A DNA stretch of 14,947 nt from positions 1-14,947 of the forward strand of contig CAJXTM010000014.1 of the NCBI GenBank assembly GCA_913061385.1, written 5' to 3'. Positions 1-7,047 of this stretch are shown one piece after another. Position 1 is the stretch's first letter. Every line of letters begins with the position of its first letter. Made by a program: the position numbers and the translations under genes. The DNA comes from an uncultured Rhodopirellula sp. (lineage in GTDB: Bacteria > Planctomycetota > Planctomycetia > Pirellulales > Pirellulaceae). The notes below the pieces were generated by a model. The model made no database searches. It saw nothing but the letters and a program-made list of their open reading frames with translations, and was not told the DNA's origin.

Positions 1-33
1 TCTCGTGGGCTCGGAGATGTGTATAAGAGACAG
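1..33 (+). other. Nextera (Tn5) sequencing adapter, artefact
   Basis: These bases match the Illumina Nextera i7-side transposase adapter (GTCTCGTGGGCTCGG followed by the 19-bp Tn5 mosaic end AGATGTGTATAAGAGACAG), lacking only its first G. They are not genomic. Genomic sequence begins at base 34. The adapter carries an in-frame TAA at 24-26 relative to the first gene, so its apparent 5' end must not be read as a real N-terminus. Confidence 0.98.
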
Positions 34-1772
34 CCACGGATGGTGAGGGAGAGGGCAACCCAACGGGATTCTTGCTCTGTCTTGGTGCCCTGCAGCATGA
101 TGGCCATAACGATGGCTTGATCGAGATTTTTCAGCGACCAGGAACAGCGCCGGATACACAGCGAGGTTACCTTCGTTTTCTTCAGCAGATGTGTGAGCTG
201 GCTGCAGAGTGGCTGCGAAGTCAAAAGTTGCGAACTCTGGGTGATCGTCAGACCCTGTGGCAGCAGGCTGATTCGTTCGCCCGTGCGACACACGAATCGC
301 TTGATTTGAAAGAAACCGCCTACATCGTTGCCAATGAGGGACGGCGTTTGATTGGTTGTGATCGTGTGAGTGTCGCGATTAAAAAGGGGCGAAACTGCAA
401 AGTACAGTCGATTAGCGGGCAGGACACTATCGAGAATCGTTCGAACATTGTGACTGCATTGAATAATCTGGCGACTCGGGTTGTCGCTGCTGGTGAGCCT
501 TTGTGGCACGACGGAGCAACAGAGGATCTGCCGCCTCAAATTGAGGAAGCTCTGGAAGATTACGTCGACCAGTCGTATGGGCGAAACATTGCGGTCTTGC
601 CTCTCCGAGAACCTGAGCGCCGTCTGGGTGTAGATAACGACTCCGGAGCTGCAGGTGAGATTGACCGTGACAATGCTCATCGGGGCGAAGTCATCGGTGC
701 TTTGATCGTAGAGCAGATTGAAAGCGATATCCCCCAAGATGTTTTCCGTGCACGGTGTGATCTGGTTTACGAGCATGGCACTCGAGCCATCGCTAACTCG
801 CGCGCCCATTCCAACTTGTTTCTGATGCCTGTGTGGAGGACTTTGGGGCGAGCAACGTGGGTGCTTCGGGCCCGAACTCTGCCCAAAACAATTGGTGTCA
901 TTGCTTTGGTTTTGGTAGTGGTGCTTGGCCTGACTTTTATAAAGAAAGATTTTAATCTCGAAGCAGAGGGAACATTGGTGCCTTCTGAAAAGCGAGAGAT
1001 TTTTGCCCCAATCGATGGTGAGGTCGTCGCAGTCAATTTTGACCATGATGATACCGTAAAGCAGAACGACATCCTGATTGAGTTGCGAAACCGTGACATC
1101 GAAATTCAAATTGCGGACATCGAAGGTCAAATTCAAACCAACATCGCTGAACAGGCAAAAGTTCAAGGCCAGTTGAGTCGTCGCCAGCTTTTGAAACCAT
1201 CAGAGTTGCGGTCCTTGCAAGCAGAAAAAAATGAATTGCGAGCCAAAGATCTGGTGCTGCAGAGGAAGCTGAGTCTGCAAAAAGATCGCAAGGAAGAGCT
1301 GAATATTAAATCGCCGATTCAGGGCACTGTCGTGTCATGGGACGTTGAGAAAAATCTTCGCCTAAGACCCATCATGACAGGCCAAGTTCTGATGGAAGTG
1401 GCTGACCTTGATCAAAATCTGGTACTTGAAGTCGAGCTGCCTGAAAAACGTGAAGGACACCTCGATGAATACATTGCTCAGCAGGGTTTGAGTACTACTG
1501 ACCAATTGTCAGTGACCTATATCCTTGCGACAGATCCTGATGAGCCAATGGAAGCCAGGTTGCTTATTGACAGCATTTCCAAGCGTGCCGATGCAAATGA
1601 AGAACATGGTGCGGTCATTAAAATGCGGGCTGATCCGGACCAAAAAACCCTGAGAAGTTTGCAGCCTCGCCCAGGGGCCAAGGTGATTGCGAAAATCTAC
1701 TGCGGTCGCCGTAGTAGTGGTTTTGTATTCTTCCACGAAATCTATGAATGGTGTCATAAGTTCTTCTTTTAG
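34..1772 (+). CDS. Tandem-GAF membrane fusion protein (HlyD family), 5' truncated
   Basis: The first complete codon is at 36 and the frame is open from the adapter junction, so the true start is lost; the TTG at 72 is internal to a conserved stretch. Residues 1-60 (counted from base 36) look like the C-terminal half of a GAF domain (GLIEIFQRPG, then a long helix). Residues about 85-265 look like a second GAF domain (NEGRRLIGCDRVSVAI). One transmembrane helix follows at about 286-304 (IGVIALVLVVVLGLTFI). The rest is a HlyD-type periplasmic adaptor: lipoyl half-motif (APIDGEVVAVNFDHDDTV), a coiled coil rich in Q, E, K and R, second half-motif (IKSPIQGTVVSWDV) and a beta-barrel region. Topology is inferred as GAF domains in the cytoplasm and adaptor in the periplasm. 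The next adaptor gene starts 46 bases after the stop, suggesting one operon. Ligand and substrate are unknown. Confidence 0.85.
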
Positions 1773-1818
1773 AACGGAGCCATTTCTGCTATCCAACGTT
1801 CATTTTTTCGGAGTTTTC

Positions 1819-2715
1819 ATGATGCGGTTTACATTGTCAGTTTTGTATCTCGCTATCGCTGCAGCCATTCCCGCCTTTGCACAGCAGGCGGCGGTCCCGA
1901 AGCAAACACCTGTGGTTGAGAACTGCGTGGTGCAGTACATCAATAAGGTTGATGTTCCGGCGAGAGCTGAGGGCTCACTGACAGAAATGCGAGTGGATGA
2001 GGGAGTCACTGTGGCCAAGGATTATGTGCTGGCAGTGATTGATGATACCGCTGCCAAAATCAATTTGGCATTGAAACAGGCCGAAGAGAAAGAGGCCGTC
2101 CTGAATGCTACAAATGAAGTCAATCTGAATGATGCCAAGAACAGCGAGCAACTCGCCAAGGCTGAAGCAGAAGCTTACGAAGAACTGCGACGCGAGCGGG
2201 CTATTCCCTACTGGGAGCTCGAGAAGAAAAAACTGGAAGCCGATCGAGCATTGCTGCGGATCGATCTAGCCGAAATGAACAAAAGCATTGCTGAAGTGCA
2301 GGCTTTTGGGAAGAGACAGGAGCTTGCGTTGGCGGAGTACGAATTGAAACGACGTCAAATTGTTGCTCCTTGGGATGGCTTCATTGAATCCAGACGCGCT
2401 CAACTTGGTGAATGGGTGCAGCCAGGAACACCGATCCTGACTTTAATCCAGATGGATAAGTTGCGAGTTGAAGGAGACATTGATGCGTTGGAATCCCGCA
2501 GAATTGTCAAAGGCACAAAGGTTGAGGTGAAAGTCTTTGATATAGGTACAAGCTCAAGTTCGGAGCAGAAGCCCATCAAGGGAATATTGGGATACGTGAG
2601 TATGGAGATTGATCTGAACGGCCGCCATCGAGTGTGGGTGGAAATTGATAATGTCAAGGATGACGGTGTCTGGCGTTACAAGCCGGGCATGATGGCAGAG
2701 ATCAAGATTCCCTGA
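1819..2715 (+). CDS. Secreted HlyD-family periplasmic adaptor subunit
   Basis: This 298-residue protein has an N-terminal signal peptide (hydrophobic core SVLYLAIAAAIPAFA, likely cleavage after residue 21). The lipoyl/barrel-sandwich halves are at about 45-76 (PARAEGSLTEMRVDEGVTV) and 178-212 (RRQIVAPWDGFIESRRAQLG). They flank a charged coiled-coil hairpin at about 82-175, and a beta-barrel follows. This is the classic layout of RND/ABC-type membrane fusion proteins. I chose ATG 1819 because GGAG lies 5 bases upstream and the signal peptide then begins cleanly; the frame is open back to 1687 but that would bury the signal peptide and overlap the upstream gene. At about 300 residues it is short for the family and has no anchor helix, so it may be free in the periplasm or act beside the membrane-bound adaptors on each side. 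No inner-membrane pump is present. Confidence 0.85.
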   Translation: MMRFTLSVLYLAIAAAIPAFAQQAAVPKQTPVVENCVVQYINKVDVPARAEGSLTEMRVDEGVTVAKDYVLAVIDDTAAKINLALKQAEEKEAVLNATNEVNLNDAKNSEQLAKAEAEAYEELRRERAIPYWELEKKKLEADRALLRIDLAEMNKSIAEVQAFGKRQELALAEYELKRRQIVAPWDGFIESRRAQLGEWVQPGTPILTLIQMDKLRVEGDIDALESRRIVKGTKVEVKVFDIGTSSSSEQKPIKGILGYVSMEIDLNGRHRVWVEIDNVKDDGVWRYKPGMMAEIKIP

Positions 2716-2730
2716 TCCCTTCGTGGATCA
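2713..2730 (+). other. Perfect hairpin containing the stop codon of the HlyD gene
   Basis: TGATCC and GGATCA form a perfect 6-bp stem around the loop CTTCGT. The 5' arm starts with the TGA stop codon at 2713-2715. There is no T tract (CTAATTAAATG follows), so it is not a convincing intrinsic terminator. It may stabilise the mRNA or partly insulate the protease gene 113 bases downstream from the stop. Confidence 0.4.
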
Positions 2731-2828
2731 CTAATTAAATGCATCGACGAGATACGCCGATCGGAGCTCTTTTGAAGTCATCTTTTTATCCCGAATCCAA
2801 GTCGCAAACCCTGTTTGCATAGCGTTCC

Positions 2829-5066
2829 ATGACCACGTTAGCCGAATCCCTCGTTAGCAGCTCATCAAGGCCGCTGACGGTCCGAAAGCGCCCTGACCTG
2901 ACGGCAAACCGTCAGTTCTATCAGGGTACTGCTTATTGGGTGGTTAAGGAGCCGGTTGGACTGCAGTATTTTCGCTTCCACGAAGAAGAATATTTCATTC
3001 TGAACATGCTGGATGGGCATGTCAGCCTGCAGCACATCAAAGATGGTTTCGAGCGTCGTTTCGCGCCTCAGAAAATCACGTTTGGTGATCTGCAACAGTT
3101 CATTGGAATGCTGCATCGCAGCGGGCTGGTGATCAGCAATTCACCCGGTCAGGGAAAGGCTCTGCGGGAGCGTGGTCGCAAAAAAAAGAACAAAGAGACA
3201 TTGGGTAAATTTGCCAATGTATTTGCGTTGAGGTACCGGGGATTTGATCCTGAAAAGGTTCTGAACGGCATTCTGCCGTGGTTCGGATGGCTCTTCACGG
3301 TCCCTGCGCTAATCTTCTTTGCACTGTTTCTGGCTTCCGCAGCGTTGTTGCTGGCTACCCAGTACGAAACTGTTTACGCCAAGTTACCTACCTTTCAGCA
3401 ATTCTTCGCCGCAGATCGATGGATGATCCTTGCGTGCACCATGGCTATCGTAAAAGTCTTGCACGAGTTCGGGCATGGGTTGAGTTGCAAAAAATTCGGT
3501 GGGGAGTGCCATGAAATTGGTTTCATGTTATTGGTGTTTACACCCTGCCTGTACTGCAACGTTTCTGACTCTTGGATGTTGCCAAATAAATGGAAGCGGG
3601 TCTGGATTGGTGCGGCGGGTATTTATGTCGAGATGATATTGGCATCGATTGCCGCGTATGTCTGGTGGTTTACCGAATCCGGTACGACGATCAATGATCT
3701 GTGTCTGAACATGATGTTCTTGAACGTCGTCAGCACGGTGTTGGTGAACGGTAATCCGCTGCTTAGATTCGATGGGTATTACATCCTGATGGATGCTTTG
3801 GAGATCCCCAATCTTCGTCAAAAGAGTACCGAAGTTCTGAAACGCTGGTTTCAGGAGACATGCCTTGGATTGGAATTGCAGGATGATCCTTTTCAGCCGA
3901 CACGCGGTCGGTTCATGTTCGGTTTGTTTACGGTCGCCAGCGTCATTTATCGCTGGGTCGTTGTGTTCTCGATTTGTTGGTTTGTGATCAAGGTCCTGGA
4001 GCCTTATGGGCTGCAGGCAATTGGGCGGATGGTTGCCGTCATTGGTTTTGCAGGTCTGGTTGGTCAGCCCTTCGTCCAAACATGGAAATTTTGTCGAACT
4101 CCCGGGAGATTGTCCAAAGTGAAACGCACTCCCCTGTTAATCACACTGGGAATTGTTACCAGTGTTGTGATCGGTGTTTGTTACATACCGCTGCCACATC
4201 ACATTGATTGTGCTTTTGAAATTCGTCCCAGCAAGGTTGGGACGGTGTATGCCGGCACTTCCGGCAGAATTGAATGGGCGATTGAACCACGCACGCAAGT
4301 AGAAGAGGGACAGCAGCTTGCAAAGCTAATCAATCCCGATCTTGAAATTCGACTAGCGGATCTCGAGGGCCGCGAAGTGGTGGCCAATGCCCAGCTCAAG
4401 ACGATTCAATTGAGAAGTCGTGAGGATATTTACCTGAAGGCATCGATTGATACACAAGAAGAATTGATCAAGTCCATTCAATCGATGATCGCCGAAACTC
4501 GCAAAGAGGTTGAGCGTTTGACAGTGGTTGCGAAACGCTCGGGTGTTGTGATTTCACCACCCATTCGGGAACCTCAGAAAGAGAACGGTGGCAGGCTACC
4601 CGGCTGGACTGGATCTCCCTTGGATCGGGAGAACCTGGGTGCCCTTTTGACACCCGGCGATGTCATTTGTGAGATCGGCGATGACCAAGACTTTGAGGCG
4701 GTGCTGATCATTGATCAAGGCGATGTGCAGCTGGTCCGTGAGGGACAGGAAGTTGAGATGAAACTGGACTCCCGAAGACTGGAAACGTTTGATGGTGTGA
4801 TTGATGAAAAATCGAATGAGCCGCTTGATGCAGCCACCATGGGGATGTCCAGCCAAACCGGTGGAGATTTGCAGACAGAGATCGATCCCACAACAGGCAT
4901 GATCATGCCTAGAAGCGTATCCTATCAAGCTCGGGTGCCGTTGGTGATTGATGACGTGCCGTTAAGGGCCGGGTATCGAGGGTCAGCAAAGATCCATGTT
5001 GAACCCATGTCCTTAGGTAGTCGGCTTTGGCGGCTGATCGCGAAAACATTTAATTTTGAACTTTAG
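2829..5066 (+). CDS. PqqD-like / M50 zinc protease / HlyD fusion membrane protein
   Basis: This 745-residue multidomain membrane protein belongs to the COG1994-like M50 type. Residues about 25-105 resemble the PqqD winged-helix fold (YWVVKEPVGLQYFRFHEEEY, then helices to RSGLVIS). A polytopic core follows with helices near 151-178, 198-212, 229-246, 259-281, 361-388, 397-414 and 435-453. The zinc site is visible: HEFGH at 212-216 and NGNPLLRFDGYY at 307-318, with Asp315 the probable third ligand. A conserved TPCLYCNVSDSWM lies at 238-250. After the last helix, residues 456-735 form a HlyD-type arm (AGTSGRIEWAIEPRTQVEEG, coiled coil 510-565, second half-motif VVAKRSGVVISPPI). M50 enzymes cleave substrates within or beside the membrane, and PqqD-like domains in RiPP systems bind leader peptides; a peptide-processing exporter is therefore inferred. 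ATG 2829 is the natural start, although no clear ribosome binding site precedes it. Confidence 0.88.
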   Translation: MTTLAESLVSSSSRPLTVRKRPDLTANRQFYQGTAYWVVKEPVGLQYFRFHEEEYFILNMLDGHVSLQHIKDGFERRFAPQKITFGDLQQFIGMLHRSGLVISNSPGQGKALRERGRKKKNKETLGKFANVFALRYRGFDPEKVLNGILPWFGWLFTVPALIFFALFLASAALLLATQYETVYAKLPTFQQFFAADRWMILACTMAIVKVLHEFGHGLSCKKFGGECHEIGFMLLVFTPCLYCNVSDSWMLPNKWKRVWIGAAGIYVEMILASIAAYVWWFTESGTTINDLCLNMMFLNVVSTVLVNGNPLLRFDGYYILMDALEIPNLRQKSTEVLKRWFQETCLGLELQDDPFQPTRGRFMFGLFTVASVIYRWVVVFSICWFVIKVLEPYGLQAIGRMVAVIGFAGLVGQPFVQTWKFCRTPGRLSKVKRTPLLITLGIVTSVVIGVCYIPLPHHIDCAFEIRPSKVGTVYAGTSGRIEWAIEPRTQVEEGQQLAKLINPDLEIRLADLEGREVVANAQLKTIQLRSREDIYLKASIDTQEELIKSIQSMIAETRKEVERLTVVAKRSGVVISPPIREPQKENGGRLPGWTGSPLDRENLGALLTPGDVICEIGDDQDFEAVLIIDQGDVQLVREGQEVEMKLDSRRLETFDGVIDEKSNEPLDAATMGMSSQTGGDLQTEIDPTTGMIMPRSVSYQARVPLVIDDVPLRAGYRGSAKIHVEPMSLGSRLWRLIAKTFNFEL

Positions 5067-5160
5067 AGACTGGACTGGTTCAGCTGTGCTGCTCATCCAA
5101 GGATATTGCAGAACTTTTTAATATTTCACCGAACATGATCGTCTTACTTTGCAGTCTTGT

Positions 5161-5182
5161 AGCCGCTCGTCACGATGCGGCT
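5161..5182 (+). other. Intergenic stem-loop upstream of the DUF3467 gene
   Basis: AGCCGC (5161-5166) pairs perfectly with GCGGCT (5177-5182). TCG/CGA can add three inner pairs around a TCA loop with one bulged T. It lies in the 277-base gap between the protease gene and the DUF3467 gene and has no T tract. It could be an mRNA-stability element, part of a leader, or a chance structure. Confidence 0.35.
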
Positions 5183-5219
5183 CGGATTGCGAATGGGTGT
5201 ATTAGCGGGCAACGCCACT

Positions 5220-5268
5220 AGATGATCAAACCGCCCACTATGATTCCGATGCAGGGATCATCTTTTTT
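5220..5268 (+). terminator. Possible intrinsic terminator after the protease gene
   Basis: AGATGATC (5220-5227) and GATCATCT (5256-5263) form a perfect 8-bp stem, immediately followed by T5264-5268. The loop is long (28 bases) and the stem is A/T-rich, so termination would be weak. It ends 75 bases before the DUF3467 start, so it would separate that gene from the export cluster. A TTGACG at 5276-5281 resembles a -35 box, but no good -10 box sits at the right distance. Confidence 0.4.
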
Positions 5269-5343
5269 ATTACTGTTGACGATTACCAATCCCATTGAGC
5301 GATCGTCATAACAACAACTCCAAACCTTTCGGAGAACTCAACG

Positions 5344-5715
5344 ATGGCAGATGAAACCAAAAAAGAAGAGGCTGCAAAGCCTGCGGCCGCCGCGGAAGCA
5401 CAACAACCAGTCCAAGTGCAGGTGGTTGATGAAAACGCGGTAGCGACGTACGCCAACTTTTGCCGTGTGACTGGTTCACCAGAAGAGTTGATTGTTGATT
5501 TCGGTTTGAATCCGCAGCCGATTGGTGTCCCTAAGGATCCCATTCAGGTCAAGCAACGCATCATTGTCAATTTTTATACAGCGAAGCGTCTGCTGGCTGC
5601 ACTGCAGATGTCGGTTGCACGTCACGAGTCTGTGTTCGGCGTTTTGGAAACGGACATCAACAAAAGAGTACGTCCCGGCTTGAATCAGCAAGCTGATGCT
5701 GGAAAGAAGAGCTAA
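5344..5715 (+). CDS. DUF3467 family protein
   Basis: This 123-residue soluble protein has a low-complexity Lys/Glu/Ala/Gln-rich head (residues 1-25). The core at about 28-105 carries the features of DUF3467: an acidic start, then ATYANFCRVTGSPEELIVDFG, then a QRIIVNFYTAKRLLAAL stretch. DUF3467 proteins are small and common in Planctomycetota; I know of no established function. GGAG at 5331-5334 lies about 9 bases upstream of the ATG, a good ribosome binding site. There is no signal peptide or membrane helix, so it is probably cytoplasmic. It has its own flanking hairpins (5220-5268 upstream, 5713-5735 and 5781-5814 downstream), so it may be transcribed alone. Confidence 0.85.
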   Translation: MADETKKEEAAKPAAAAEAQQPVQVQVVDENAVATYANFCRVTGSPEELIVDFGLNPQPIGVPKDPIQVKQRIIVNFYTAKRLLAALQMSVARHESVFGVLETDINKRVRPGLNQQADAGKKS

Positions 5716-5735
5716 TCAGCAGGTACTGCTGATTA
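5713..5735 (+). terminator. Perfect 10-bp hairpin overlapping the DUF3467 stop codon
   Basis: TAATCAGCAG (5713-5722), loop GTA and CTGCTGATTA (5726-5735) form a perfect 10-bp stem. Its first three bases are the TAA stop codon. No T run follows (CAACTACCGG), so it may protect the mRNA 3' end or act together with the terminator 46 bases downstream rather than terminate by itself. Confidence 0.5.
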
Positions 5736-5780
5736 CAACTACCGGTCTCGCATGTATTAAAAATGCCTGACAAAATGATT

Positions 5781-5814
5781 TCGCGTCGTGCAACTGCTCG
5801 ACGCGATTTTTTTT
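5781..5814 (+). terminator. Rho-independent terminator between convergent genes
   Basis: TCGCGTCG (5781-5788) pairs perfectly with CGACGCGA (5799-5806) around a 10-base loop, followed by eight T residues (5807-5814). This is a good intrinsic terminator for the plus-strand DUF3467 transcript. On the minus strand the same stem is followed by a weaker T-rich stretch (AATCATTTTG), so it could also stop the converging LOG transcript, whose coding region ends at 5939. The rest of 5716-5938 shows nothing else clear beyond a weak GCGG/CCGC stem at 5911-5926. Confidence 0.85.
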
Positions 5815-5938
5815 GCATCACCATTGCCCTCCACGCTTGGACATCGCCAGAGAGTCAGGGTGCGTTTCAGGCTGCTGCGAGGACTCATGATGTGACGATA
5901 GTTTGCAGAAGCGGGTTATATGCCGCGGTGTTCTTGGC

Positions 5939-6982
5939 TCAGTCAGGTCGACCATTGATGCAGTCGATTAGCATCCGCAACCGGCCCAGAGCCCGACGAT
6001 TGAAGTGGAATACAAGTCGTGGCAATTCTGATAGATCGGCTTCACCGATCTCTTCCGGCTGCGGGCTGGTTTGTTCGAACGTTCCATCGACAAGAATGTC
6101 GGCGTAGTGTTCTTGGATGTACGCCAGCTTTGACTCTGCAAGCGGTGCTTTGAGGCGAAAGACGAGACGATTTTTGACATACCGCATGCTGTGATAGACA
6201 CGGTAAAAATTCAATGTCTCTTCAATCGCTTCGTCAACCGAATTGGTGATTTTGTACAGTCGTACATCTTCCGGACTGATCATCCCACCGTCGCGGAGCT
6301 GTTTCTCAATGAACTCTCCGAGATCCTTCCAGTAGCTTCCTCCCGGGTGATCAAGCAGCACGAGTGGTGTCATGGTCTGTTTGCCGGTTTGCATCAGCGT
6401 GAGCGTTTCCATCGCTTCGTCAAGCGTTCCGAAACCACCCGGTAGGCAAATGACCGCGCTACATTCCTTCACAAACATCAGCTTGCGTGTGAAGAAGTAC
6501 TTCATGGTGACGAGTTTTGGGTCACCCTCAATGTATTCGTTGGCACTCTGTTCAAAGGGCAGCATGATGTTCAGCCCCAGTGAGGCCTCGCGTCCAGCGC
6601 CTCGGTGACCGGCTTCCATGATGCCACCACCAGCACCGGTGATGACCATCCAACCATGCTTTGCCATCCGCTGACCAAGTTCAACGGCAGCTTGGTACTC
6701 GGGATGGTCAGGGCTCGTTCTTGCTGAGCCAAAAATGGTGAGTTTCCGACGGCGTCGAAAAGGCCGAAAAACCTTGAACGCATAACGGAGTTCTCTCAGG
6801 GTTCGCGAGAGCAGCTTGAGGTCGCCTCGGGCTGTTTGGTCCTTTTCAAGCTTGCCAATTGTGCTCCGCATGACGCGGTACATGTCCTGAGAGTCGACAG
6901 GCTTGAGGGGGTCATCAGCCGGTTGTGGCCGCTGGATCTCGTCTTCGCCAATCGCTTCGAGAGGGAGGTCGTCCTGATTCAT
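5939..6982 (-). CDS. LOG-family protein (Rossmann-fold nucleotide phosphoribohydrolase)
   Basis: This is a 347-residue cytoplasmic protein. The LOG core is clear: KLTIFGSAR (about 80-88), the glycine loop ITGAGGGIMEAG (114-125), FFTRK (164-168, the conserved Arg position) and PGGFGTLDE (181-189), the phosphate-binding and catalytic motif. Enzymes of this family release the base from nucleoside 5'-monophosphates; plant-type members act on cytokinin ribotides, while many bacterial ones act on ordinary nucleotides, so the substrate here is open. At about 200 residues the usual LOG is shorter. This one adds about 80 charged N-terminal residues and about 75 C-terminal residues, as in other long bacterial forms. 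The ATG at 6982 is preceded by AGGA about 11 bases away. It lies 65 bases after the NhaA gene on the same strand, so the two may be co-transcribed. Confidence 0.88.
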   Translation of the reverse strand: MNQDDLPLEAIGEDEIQRPQPADDPLKPVDSQDMYRVMRSTIGKLEKDQTARGDLKLLSRTLRELRYAFKVFRPFRRRRKLTIFGSARTSPDHPEYQAAVELGQRMAKHGWMVITGAGGGIMEAGHRGAGREASLGLNIMLPFEQSANEYIEGDPKLVTMKYFFTRKLMFVKECSAVICLPGGFGTLDEAMETLTLMQTGKQTMTPLVLLDHPGGSYWKDLGEFIEKQLRDGGMISPEDVRLYKITNSVDEAIEETLNFYRVYHSMRYVKNRLVFRLKAPLAESKLAYIQEHYADILVDGTFEQTSPQPEEIGEADLSELPRLVFHFNRRALGRLRMLIDCINGRPD

Positions 6983-7047
6983 GCGATCATAATCCTATTG
7001 GGAAGATTTCTTGTGTCTTAGACGAGTGAGTCGGCGATCCGGCTTTC

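Noticed and set aside
1687..1818. Upstream start for the second adaptor gene
   Set aside because: It overlaps the end of the GAF-HlyD gene and places unrelated residues before a clean signal peptide with its own GGAG site.
5276..5304. TTGACG as a -35 box for the DUF3467 gene
   Set aside because: No TATAAT-like hexamer occurs 16-18 bases downstream, so a promoter cannot be claimed.
5763..6107. Plus-strand open frame of 114 codons beginning before the terminator
   Set aside because: It runs through the terminator and into the antisense of the LOG gene, with composition rich in Arg and Ser typical of a shadow frame.
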